DNA of 64,000 nucleotides from Epithemia pelagica (Eukaryota; Bacillariophyta; Bacillariophyceae; Surirellales; Surirellaceae). A program made the translations under genes and the position numbers. Positions 50,913-61,900 of the stretch are shown one piece after another; position 1 is the first letter of the stretch, and every line of letters begins with the position of its first letter. The notes beneath the pieces were generated by a model. That model was not told the DNA's origin and did no database searches. It saw only the letters and a list, made by a program, of their open reading frames with translations. The stretch is taken from positions 310,001 to 374,000 of the forward strand of contig OX337236.1 of the NCBI GenBank assembly GCA_946965045.2, read 5' to 3'.

Positions 50913-53108
50913 TCATTGGACTGTAGTCGAACTTTGTTTGTTGGGCTTGGTCTTTTCATGGATCCAGTTTCGAGCGCGAGCAAACATTTTGCCAAACCAA
51001 TAAAATCCATAGTGATGCTCCCACAATGACAAATAGTCTTGTTCAGTTATCAGTTCAAATGCCGAAGCTCGAACAGTCAGCACAACAAAGGCAAACACCA
51101 CAATTGTAAACATGGTACTGGCAACCCAGGTTAACCCACTTTGAGCCTACGAAATTCAAGGATATGCCCATTCCTGTGAGTGAGACAAGACGCTCGAAAT
51201 TGAGAGGAAACAAACAGAAAACGCCAAGCGTTCTACTTACATCATAGCAAATGGCGTCATGCATGAGAACCGTGTAGACTGGATTCCAGGCTCGACACCA
51301 CAAAAAACGATTAATATCGGAGAGGGTAACACCCAGAAAACACATGTTGGGTTTTAGCCAATCGGTTAGAGAGTACAGTGCACGGGTGTCCCGTCCACAA
51401 ACTTCAGTCCATACCGTATTGTCGACGGACTCGAGATCATTCGAGAATTGTTCGACCCTCGTCATCATCTCCACATATGCGTTAAGGTATGGATTCAGGG
51501 TCAGAGGAAATAGATCATCATTGCATTGATTGACGTAGTACTTTGCCCATCTATAGATAATGGAATCCAACTTTTCTTCATTGGATTCGAGAATATGAGT
51601 CACTTTTACGTCCGGAGAGTTGATACACCAATCCGATGCCCCCACCGCAGCAATAATAAAGGCCACCGAGAAGGCGTAGGCCACCAGAGCCAAGAAACAA
51701 AACAAGGGAAATAAGAGCCGACGTCTTAGTATAAATTCGTTTCCACCCTTTTTGAAGGATGGATGGAAATACATTCCAATCACCATCCAGCAACAGCAGA
51801 CAACCAAAGCAATTGTGAATGAAAAGGATATCCAGAAAGTCCATTCCAGATTGGAATTCCCATTAAGAAAGGTCTCAATTTCATCGTACAACTCTAAAAG
51901 GTCGTCTCTAAAGCCGTTCACTTCTTCTGACAAATATTCCTTGGATCGATACAGAGCATCTAATATAAGAGCCAGACTTTGGTTGACGTAGGGCAAGTCT
52001 TGAAGCGTACAATCACCTATTGTTACAGATTCACCGGGACGGTTGTCGTCCACAACTTGACACAGTTGTTCACGGAGTCCTGGATAGACTCCATTAATCT
52101 CGGTAAAGAACTTCTCGTTGCGATCCACAGCGACTGATAAACGTGCCGTGAATCGATCCACGACATAGACACCTCCCTGACAGAGTTTCTGAATTTTTCT
52201 CAAGCCCTCCTTGACCGAAATGAACGATTGATTGAGATACTTTTCTCCGTAATAGCAAAAGAGAAGACCGGAAACAACAATAGAAATGCAGGAAAGTACA
52301 AGGACTAGACGAGCTCTCCGCATTCGAAGTTTCTGACGATGACACGCCTCCAACCATGGCTCATCATCTGCACCTCCATCCTCGTCTTCGGATTTCGCAT
52401 CACTTCCAGAAGTAACTTGTTGAGGCTTGCTCTGACCAGTTTGCATTTCGTCTTGTAGCAGGTCGTCAATTCTCGTTTCAGATGCCAATGGATCGTGCTC
52501 TACGGCCTCCTCTTTCAAATTGTTGATCTGAATATTTTCATTGTCATCATTTTCGTCCTCGTCAAGCGGCACATTGCTTTTAACGCTCAATTCTGATGGT
52601 TGGTCACGTCCATCTTTTTCTTCAACAGATTCATCTCCTTCTGATGCTGCTGCTGCTCCTCCTTGTTCGCTTGGAGTAAATTCCAATAAGAGGCGTGTTC
52701 TGGCGATGACGTGCGCTCGATGATGATAAACCTCCCAGACAAGAAACCATAGCGCTTATAGGAGGAGCGTGAACATTGTAAAACCAACAGGACGATACAC
52801 CACACAAGGAAGAAGGCCGCCACAAACAGGCTCGTAGCAACCAGCCCCACAACATAGTCTTTTTTCTCTTCATCCGTTCCTTGTAGCAATGTTATCATAT
52901 CGTTCGAGCCACCAAACCGAAAGGCAATCTCATTGGTTCGTTCTAACCGATCGGAGGGTTCAAATGGTTCGGGGTTGAAGTGATCCTCGGCAAGTGTAAG
53001 ATTGCAATAGGAGAACTCGTAAAAGGTGACATTTTGTTTAGGATCGTTCGCATCCCATTCAGGAGGGAGCGGCAGGGATGACGAATCCTCCAAGATCTCA
53101 GTGCTCAT
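50913..53108 (-). CDS. Five-transmembrane-segment membrane protein with two large lumenal/extracellular loops
   Basis: Modelled exons: 53108-52732, 52669-51241, 51146-50913. The 3' intron (51147-51240, gtaagt...gtag, phase 0) is strong; the 5' one (about 52670-52731, gtttat...ccaag, 62 nt) is the simplest way to bridge two frames but its ends are uncertain. Product about 679 aa. TM segments: V-G-L-V-A-T-S-L-F-V-A-A-F-F; L-V-L-V-L-S-C-I-S-I-V-V; W-I-S-F-S-F-T-I-A-L-V-V; F-L-A-L-V-A-Y-A-F-S-V; and T-I-V-V-F-A-F-V-V-L in the last exon. An acidic cytosolic loop separates TM1 and TM2, and a ~200-residue helical loop with Asn-X-Ser/Thr separates TM2 and TM3. The order matches prominin-like topology, without sequence proof. 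Confidence 0.65.
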
Positions 53109-53160
53109 ACTGGCTGCTGTTGACTTGGCTTGGTTTTGGGTGCATCAGACTTGCCACACT

Positions 53161-53505
53161 TCATGAATACATTGCTTTTGCATGCAGCCGAAGGGGCTTG
53201 CCCAATGCTCTGCCATAAACACCATTGTTTGCTGGTTCATTCAGTGATGTTTTGGCAGCATTTGCAAGGTATTGCACCACTTCCAACTTGGCAAATTGAT
53301 TGCAACACCAATGCAAGGCCGTCCTCCCTGATTCATCTTGGTAGTCGACTGCCTTGGGATAGGCTTCTACTCTTTGTAAAATTGTCACAAAGTGTTGTGG
53401 TTGCTCTTTACAAGCAGCAATCAACTCATTGCCAAACCTAGCGATCTTTTCTTTTTTTTTCTTGTCACCGAAAAGATCCAGCTTTTCCAATTGTTTGGAT
53501 GTTAC
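53161..53505 (-). pseudogene. Ankyrin-repeat fragment
   Basis: About 110 codons open between a TGA near 53520 and a stop at 53161, with no ATG. V-D-Y-Q-D-E-S-G-R-T-A-L-H-W-C-C is an ankyrin repeat start, followed by L-E-V-V-Q-Y-L and a second partial unit. Either a remnant or the last exon of a gene whose earlier exons I cannot find upstream. Start and splice site are undetermined. Confidence 0.5.
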
Positions 53506-54142
53506 AACTTGGTTTTTTCAATCGTTGTCCTTTAGGAGTATCTTGTGATTATTATACCGGAAGATGTCTGGGATCCCAAAACTGTTTTTTTAAAATGGAA
53601 TCAAGTTGCAAGGCTGAAAAGATATGTTTGAAATCACTAGCTTATCATCAGAATGGATGACGACACAATCAGCTAACCCAAAGAGATCACATCTTTGACG
53701 TACCTTAGGGCTTCAATAAGTGATTACAACAACCACTTCTCTTCCAGTCTAAGAGATTTGATGGATGAGGAAATTCAGAGCCAAGTCAAGTCGTACTGAC
53801 CAACCTTGCAGCTTTCGTTGCTAGAAGTATGATGCACAGTATTTTGTTGTTCAGTGTCCCGTTGAAGGTAATGAAAATCGAAAAGATAGTCTCAACAAAA
53901 TACGCGTAGGGGTGTGACTCGAAAATATAAAATTGTGACTATCTCATGCCTCAAGCTTAGAGGCCTTACTATCGCTAATTTCGCTCAATAGGCTAGCCAT
54001 ATTTTGGTCCCCTCACAGTTCTTCGTCTCGTAATGAAGTAACTGTGCCAATCTTCTCTTGTCCCATCTAGACCTGCTTAAAGCCCTTTCATCTTTTAGGT
54101 GCAGGACGTACCCAGACCCAACAGAGGTTGGCGGGAAACGCA
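53506..54142. other. 3' flank of the copia element
   Basis: No gene. A 3' LTR would lie here if the element is complete at this end; no second LTR is available in the window to compare, so the LTR is not called. Confidence 0.35.
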
Positions 54143-56790
54143 CTAATATATGATCATTGATGCTAACCGTGTTCTCTCTGTACCTGTTTGAATCTTAGTA
54201 AGAATGTCAGCAAGGTTAGTCTTCGACGGTTCAAAAGCAACACGACACATGCCCGATGCAACATTCTCACGAACAAAATGATATGCGATTGAATTTGACT
54301 TCTTTTTCAGTGTTGATTCAGGGACCGACGTATTCAGTACCACAGACATGTTATCAACCCGTATATGCGCATGTCCATCCAGAGGTACGCCCATCATCCT
54401 TAACTTGTATCGAAGTCCTTTAACCATTTCAATGCCCACTTTGAGAGCCATGAATTCTGACCCAAATGTCGATGTTTCGACGCTGGTCTGTTTCTTACTG
54501 TACCAAGTTACAGGAGCTCGATTCAGATAGATTAAAACTCCAGTTCTTGAACGTCTGGTGATCAAATCCCCAGCATGATCAGAGTCGACAAAGACCGTCA
54601 TCTGGACTGGATTACCCAATGGTTCTGGAGCGTCTGCTGGAACGTCCTCTTTGGCGTCTGGATAAAAACCTGCCCAATCAGCAGTCAATTCTTCTCCGTG
54701 CTGAATATATGAAGGGTCTAATACCAGTCTTGAACGGTCATGTAAGTTCAGATAAGCGAAGACATGAAGCATCGCATGAACATGACCTTCTCTTGCTCCT
54801 GCTAAGAAAGCCGCCAACATTGAAACCTCCGCAGTAATGTCGATCCTTCCCAGCTCGACCAACCATCTGAGGACACCAATCTGCTGTTGGAAAAACGATT
54901 GCCAATCAGCATTGCAATATGGGCTCGTATCCAATTCTGGACGGTATCCTGTTGGGAGCACGCTTGGGGCTCGAGTCTTAAGACTCAAGTTTCTTTCATC
55001 CATCCAAACCTTGACATTCCGTATGGCTTCTGTTGCGTATCGCTTTGAACTTAGCGCCCAACATCTTTTAGACACGTCATTGTCAATGTCGAAAGTTTCT
55101 ACTTGGTTCCCCAGATAGATCTTGGGTATTCCGATCGAATCCGGTTTCAATAAATAATGTTGGTCGATCATATTCAAGATCTCTTGTGCCTTCTGAGAGA
55201 TGACTAGGACGTCATCTATATAGATGAACACCAGTTCATAGTACTTCGATCCATTGTCTTTTGTAGAGGCCCGAAGATATACATCGGGATCTGCTCGGCA
55301 CGGTCGAAACCCTAACGACTCTTGTAAAGTCATGGAAAGGTGTTCTCTCCATGCGAAGGCACTCGTCTTAAGGCCATATAGTGCCTTAGTGATTATCGCG
55401 TACCTCCCTTCATTTTCTTTTCCAAATTCTAAGCCACATTTGGTGCACACTCTTTCGTGGCAAGGAGCGTTCAAATATGCTCCAGCGATATCAGCCGCAA
55501 GGATATTGATTCCATTCAGTGCTGCAAGTAAGAATCCGATTCTCACGCTCTCCCTGCTGACTACACTGGCATAGGTAGGCGTTTCTGGCTCTTGGGTACG
55601 GTGTCCCCCTGCTACATACCTCGCTTTCCTGGTAAAATCCATCTTTATGTCAAACACAATATGACATGGGATGACTTGATGGCCAGGTGGATGCGGCGCG
55701 CCTTCTTCCAAAATCTTGACTGCAGGAAAGATCTTAGACATTTCGAGTTGAAGGGCTTTAGCCCAGAAGTCTGTTCCTGTTTCTTTATCGATTTGCAACG
55801 CCCGTTCTACGGTCTTAGGAAGCTCAATACCGTACTTTTGCCATTTTCGCATGTACCTTGTGCTTGAGACTGCCTTGATTAGTTTTGCACGCCTCTTGAG
55901 AGTGAAATCGACCCACCAATTGAAAGCCGGTTCTTTGTCAAGCAAATTAGCCACTGCATATTCGGCTACTTCTAAAGGATACGATTCCTTCAGGTCCTTG
56001 AGCATCTCCCACGACGTGGAACCATCTTTCCACAATATACAAAGCTGCCAACCCCTCGTCGTCTTTTTCTTATGTTCTCTCCCATTGTGAAAGAACGTAC
56101 CCTCTGAGATTGGTATGGCAGTTGCATCTTTTCGGTGATCCATGATCTGATCGATGAGTTTGTATTTGTTTCCCTCATCGTCTAACTGCTCGTAAATGTT
56201 CTCGGCAATCAGGTTTGCCGCATAAGACTCGACGTGGCCATCATGGAACTCTACTTCGTACAACGACGTATCCAGATACGGATTTGAAGATGACCGACCA
56301 ATTGGATTACCGTCTGCATCTCTTTTCCGACGTATAACTTGACCTGGTCTCTTTGAGTCCCCTAAAGGGAGCATCACCTTGGCCGAGATTAATTTGTCGT
56401 ATGCATCCACCTTGTAATCGTCGGCCTCTGGAACTCTCGTGTCTTCTTGCTCATCGTCTTCATATGCCTCGAAGAAAGGAGTATCATTTCCTTCTTCTGC
56501 GGGATCATCTCCTTCCTCTGGGTCAAGACCTTCGAATCGGTTCCCCAGAGCTTCCTTTAGGTCAGTATCAAACTGTTCACGTTGTGCAGTAAACGACGGA
56601 TCATGGGACTTTTCAACTGACAGGGGCCACACGGAAGTGCGATGGACAATCTTCCCTTTACGTGTCAGTATTTTCGAACTCAATAATAATTGTGGCAGAC
56701 GAAATTGAAAGCGCCCTAGTTTCTGCCCCTTTAAGATACTTTCTGCTGTCTCGTAGCTTTTGTACTGAGCCTTACACACCAGAAAGTGTG
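54143..56790 (-). mobile_element. Ty1/copia retrotransposon, 5' truncated
   Basis: The open frame runs to 54143. Its upstream boundary is about 56790, above which the frame is only antisense to the LINE. Supported segments: post-integrase linker (Y-K-S-Y-E-T-A-E-S ...), a reverse transcriptase with F-I-Y-I-D-D-V-L-V and A-D-I-A-G-A-Y-L-N-A, and RNase H with F-V-D-S-D-H-A-G-D, E-T-S-T-F-G-S-E-F-M-A-L and T-N-L-A-D-I-L-T-K at the end. Gag, protease and integrase are missing from this side. The sequence resembles diatom CoDi-type copia elements (family knowledge). No stop codon breaks the remaining ~880 codons, so the decay is recent or it is simply interrupted. Confidence 0.88.
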
Positions 56791-56818
56791 TGGGGGCCGT
56801 ATCGGAACGCCGACGACC

Positions 56819-58954
56819 ATGGCCGATCCTCCTCCTGCTGCTGCCGCTTCCACAAGAGCCAATGATGCTTCTATGTCGGATAACAACTCTAGTGTTCAGT
56901 TTCGAAACACCGATACGACAAACAGGAATGACAATCGCGCTTCTAATACAGAGAAACAACACAGCGCCACTGACGACGATGATGCAAGTGCAGCAACGGC
57001 AACGACAACACACCAACCGATTGTGTATGAGGGCGATGAAGAAGAATATACCATTAAATTTGTGTTTCGTCCACAAGACGACCAAGCTAACAATCAAGTC
57101 GCCAAGCATCATTATGCCATCTTACAGATCATCGCAAAGGTGTATCCTGAAGTAAAGATTTACGATAACCGTGGAGCACACCTGAAGGCGAAAAGGATCG
57201 AGTCATTGAAAACTTACTCTGCGTATCTACGTCACTTTGATTTGCATTATTCTAAAGGCAACAAGAGCAAGAACCGATCTGCGATCTATGTGGTGATACA
57301 TCGATTTTTATCGCGAATTCCAATTAGTGAGGTCAGAAAACATTTCTCGGTGCAAGAAAAACTGAAATCTGGTACCGCGAAAATGACAAGGCATATGTGG
57401 AGAGAAGACGAAACGAGAATCTCAAACCTCGGATTCTTTGTTGGGTACGACCCAAGCAACATTTTGCCAGAAGACATGCATGACATAGTCGAGAACAAGA
57501 TCATTATCCAAACAGGCACTCCCAAGAAAAGGATTCCTAAATTCCGTTGCAACTACTCTTCCCCAATTCTGTACGACAAGGATACAGACGATAAATATGT
57601 GACGAAAGCGTTTGATCTCCAGTGCCGGCAAAGCGACGCCAAAGCACTTTTGGATATTCTTCACGCAACCTATGTTGCAGATCCAGATTTTGTTTTCCAT
57701 CGATCAAGACACACTCACAAGCAATTATACATCAACGCCATGAAGGAACAGAATGCCTATCTACGTGACTGTCGAATCATTCCCATTGCAGGTATACATC
57801 CCACCATTATGTGGACCTTGGGCGACAAACTATGCGAATTTGAAGGCGTGATACGTGTCACAAAACATAAAGACAGCGACTTGAAAGGACGGTTCAATGT
57901 GCATACAAGTGAACCACATTTCAATGTTCTGAAAGGACGGTTTAGGAGAGAACTAGCATCACTTGTCCAATTTGAGAAGAACAACCAGAATTTGAATCCT
58001 CAGCCATATGAAGATGGAGGACCGAGACTAGCTTTCAAGATCAATAATCAAGGCGAAGAAGAAGACGAAGAGTCAGGAAACACATCACACGCAGGCTCTT
58101 ATGCGACCTACATGACTGCTATGAATGAAAGATACGCCAGAGCAGCAGAAGAATCAGATGAAGGCTCGCTAACAAGCCCACCGGTGTCAACAGGACCAGT
58201 TACTCAGGCATGGACAAGTAGTGTACCGATCCAAACTGTTGTTACATCTAAGACCGATTATTCAATCAAAAGCCAAGTGAGTCAAGAAGAATATGATCGC
58301 ATGAAGACTGATCTCACCTCCAAAGTCGAAGAAGTAGAAGACAAATTTCGCGCGTTTGTGGAAGAACAACGAATTAAGCAAGATCAAGAACGTGATGCTT
58401 TAGTACAGTCCATTATGGCAGCAGTTCAACAACAAGTTGCGGCATCGATTCAACAACAGATGCAGATGCACCCAACACCGGTCCCTTTCTATCCACAACA
58501 ACATCCACCACAACAAGTACATCATCAGCAACAACTACCAACCGCTACAGGTCACCACCATCCGGGCATTTACCAAACTCCTCAAAATCGAATGATGCCA
58601 CCACCACCGATACCACCACAACAACAGTACAATCCTCACCAAATGACACCACAATATCAGATACAAAACCAACCAAGCTCGCCAATACAGCCTCATCAGC
58701 TCCACCCAATGGATCATGAACCCGCAACCGGACTTTACAATCAGGACCAACAACAACAACATACTGCAAACTACCAACAACAAATCAACCCTCCGAATAG
58801 GAGCAACAACGAAATGGGTCAACAGCCATCGAGCGACCCCCAGCAGCAGGCCACGCCAAATCTCGACGTGAGCATGGTCCAACCAAACTCGCCCTTGCAA
58901 GCGGACGGGTCGTTGGCCGACAGAAGCATGTTTAGTCATGAGTCGAAATCTTAA
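56819..58954 (+). CDS. LINE ORF1 (gag-like, coiled coil and Gln-rich tail)
   Basis: 711 aa from M-A-D-P-P-P. An acidic, polar N-terminus (about 1-75) is followed by a ~300-residue globular region (E-E-Y-T-I-K-F-V-F-R onward, ending near residue 400), then a coiled-coil stretch (about 500-540, K-V-E-E-V-E-D-K-F-R) and ~170 residues of Gln/Pro/His. No zinc knuckle (CCHC) is visible, unlike many LINE ORF1 proteins. ORF1 proteins bind their RNA and help deliver it to the target site. No family resemblance beyond its place next to ORF2. Its stop overlaps the ORF2 start by 17 nt. Confidence 0.75.
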   Translation: MADPPPAAAASTRANDASMSDNNSSVQFRNTDTTNRNDNRASNTEKQHSATDDDDASAATATTTHQPIVYEGDEEEYTIKFVFRPQDDQANNQVAKHHYAILQIIAKVYPEVKIYDNRGAHLKAKRIESLKTYSAYLRHFDLHYSKGNKSKNRSAIYVVIHRFLSRIPISEVRKHFSVQEKLKSGTAKMTRHMWREDETRISNLGFFVGYDPSNILPEDMHDIVENKIIIQTGTPKKRIPKFRCNYSSPILYDKDTDDKYVTKAFDLQCRQSDAKALLDILHATYVADPDFVFHRSRHTHKQLYINAMKEQNAYLRDCRIIPIAGIHPTIMWTLGDKLCEFEGVIRVTKHKDSDLKGRFNVHTSEPHFNVLKGRFRRELASLVQFEKNNQNLNPQPYEDGGPRLAFKINNQGEEEDEESGNTSHAGSYATYMTAMNERYARAAEESDEGSLTSPPVSTGPVTQAWTSSVPIQTVVTSKTDYSIKSQVSQEEYDRMKTDLTSKVEEVEDKFRAFVEEQRIKQDQERDALVQSIMAAVQQQVAASIQQQMQMHPTPVPFYPQQHPPQQVHHQQQLPTATGHHHPGIYQTPQNRMMPPPPIPPQQQYNPHQMTPQYQIQNQPSSPIQPHQLHPMDHEPATGLYNQDQQQQHTANYQQQINPPNRSNNEMGQQPSSDPQQQATPNLDVSMVQPNSPLQADGSLADRSMFSHESKS

Positions 58955-61900
58955 CATACCGGAGATTAACAACTACATAAACCACAATCATCACCATTTC
59001 GCAACTATGCCAGAACCTACACAACAGGAAGATTTTCCTGATCAATTATTTCATGACACACTCCACCCCAATTCAAGCACACAAGAAACATTCAAATTCG
59101 ACGCACCAATTGGAATACCATTACAAGAAAAAGACGATAACACTTTTCGTATATTTGGGAGCAATCCCAATGGACTAACTCTGGGGCATGATGGAGGAGA
59201 CTTCGCAGAGCTATGTTTGGAAATGAGTAACTCGCAAGTCGACACATGGTGCATCTATGAAACAAATCTAGATACAACACAACACAACGTGAGAAACAAG
59301 TTACACAATACAATACGGAAACATACAGAACACTCACGCATTGTCTACGGGAGTAGTTTGATTTCAACAGTAAGAGGACGAGCTTATAAACCAGGAGGGA
59401 TACTACAAGTCACACAAGGTCAGACTACTGGACGAGTAGTGAAACAGGGACAAGATTCGATGGGAAGATGGGCATATCAAGTGTTTTCGTGCAGAGGTCA
59501 TAAAACTTTGACGGTGATTACTGCTTATCAAGTTTGCCATCAGACGTTAATCGATGAAACAACGCAGAGGAGGCGCTCCTTTACCGCCTCGGCACAACAG
59601 GTTTCAATGCTTCGACAAATGAATCGCACGTGCACTCCTAGAGAGGCATTTATTCAAGATCTAGGAGCTTTCATCCAAGAAAGAACCGTTTGTAACTCCG
59701 GTATTCTATTAATCGGTGACTTCAACGAAGCACTCTCAGACTCCTACTCAGGCATGTCAAAACTATGTTCCGACAATAACTTACAAGATCTCATGTGGCA
59801 AATACTCGGGACTACTGACTTTGGAACCCACGCAAAAGGCCGAGAGAGAATCGACTACGTCTTGTGCAGTGATTGGGTGGCTGCAGCTGTCAAGAATGGA
59901 TACTACGAAGCATTCGGATACCGCCCAAAGGGAGATCACCGCAACATCATGATAGATTTTGATATTGAAAAACTCTTTGGAAATCGCACTCAACCACTGG
60001 GACCAATCTCCAGTCGGAATTTCACGAGTCAAGACAAATCTTCAAATAGGAAGTATATTGAAGCGAAACATCGATACTGTCGTGATCACAATTTCAGACA
60101 AAGACTCGCAGCCTTACAAGAAGAATGGAACCCTGATGAAGCTGAAAAACTGGACAAAGATTGGCAACGAGCTGGCGAGTACGCTGCGAAACAATGTTCC
60201 AAAAAGCCCAGGAGTGTTCCTTATGTTGCTGAACTGGCTGAATTGCGACAGCGTAAGAACTTATTGCTGAAACTGATCTCCGCTGCCAAGCTGAACAAGT
60301 CCTTTGACGCTGGCATCGCACATCTGACAACGAATGGCTACCAAGGCGGATTCCCTTCAACAATGACAGAATGTCAAACAGAATGTCGAGTCACACAGCA
60401 GAAGATTAAAGCTATGACAAAGACAGCTATATACAGAAGGCAAAACGAACTCAAGATAGCCTTACAAGAAGCGATTGACTGTGGAGACAAACAACAATCA
60501 AAAGCTCTCAAGCACAGGATTTCAGCTGAAAGAACAAAAGCGATGTACGCAAAATTGCGGCAATGTCGTGAGAATCCAAAGGCCGGAATAACAAGATTGG
60601 ATGTTCCAGCAGACAGTACGAACACTGATTACAACAATTGCTCTAGTTGGATCACCATCGACACTCCATCGGAGATCGAAGAACGTCTACTTCAGCGTAA
60701 TCGCAAACACTTTGGACAAGCTGATGGCACTTTTCCAACCACGCCTCCGTTTTCGGAGTGGTGTGACTGGGGAGCGTCGACGCATACGGCCGAACTGATT
60801 CTTGAAGGCGACTGGCAATCTGAGGAGTTGACTGACTTGCAACAATGCCTGATCAACCATATGAAAGCGCGAGTTGCACTGGATACAATCTCGAGTACAA
60901 TAAGCACAGAAGAATGGGTGGGAAAAATTCGCTCGTGGCCCGAATCTACAACAACTTCGCCATCTGGCTTCCACCTTGGACATAGTAAGGCACTCATCTC
61001 TGGACACGATCTTGATCCCAAATCACACGAAAGCGAATTACTCGAGCATCAAAGATCTGAGCTAATCGAATGGCAAGTTGCTCTACTGAATTGCGCCTTG
61101 TCCAACCAATATTCCTTCACAAGATGGCAGCACATAGTGAATGTCATGATTCTAAAAGAGCCAGGCGACTTGAGGATTCACCGCTTACGTGTAATCCATC
61201 TCTATGAACAAGATTACAACCTTGTTCTCGCTATCAAGTGGCGAAAAATGATTCAGCTATGCACCAATCAACAAGCGTTGCATCCTACACAATTTGGAGG
61301 TGTTCCTGGACGTGATGCTATAATCCCGACTCTTTGCGAAGAGTTTCAGTATGAAATATCAAGAGCAAGCAAACGACCGCTCGTACATCTAGATTACGAT
61401 GCCACTGCGTGCTACGATCGGATCATTCTTTCGTTTGGCAGTTTAGCCTCGAGAAGCTTCGGACAGAACAGGTCAATTGTGTTCATCAACGCACGAACAC
61501 TTGAACAAGCAAAGTACTATTTGAAGACGCAACTAGGGGTGTCAGAACGCTTTTATAAGCACTGTACTTCATACCCCATCTATGGCTCAGGACAAGGTGC
61601 AGGGAATTCCCCGGCTATTTGGTGTGTGGTGTCTAGCATTCTCTTTGAAACATATGAGGAAGGCGCCAATGGAGCTTCTTTTGAATCACCAGACGGTACT
61701 GTTAAAACAAAAGTGTATATGATTGGATTTGTTGACGATACGAGTGGAAGTGCCAATGACTTTCGCCGCCCATCTCGTGCTCCTCTCACCCATTATATTT
61801 CCAAGGCTCAAGATGACGCCCAGCGGTGGAATGATGTACTTGCCTTGTCTGGTGGTGCACTGAACCCCCAGAAATGCTCATACCATTTCATGGACTATGA

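Noticed and set aside
52732-52764. A 32-nt intron (gtttat...gccag) in the five-TM gene
   Set aside because: It also restores the frame but is much shorter than other introns here; the 62-nt alternative is preferred, with low certainty.
53850-53905. tgttgaga-type LTR start on the minus strand
   Set aside because: It resembles a copia LTR end, but the preceding bases are not a clear polypurine tract and there is no second LTR in the window to confirm it.
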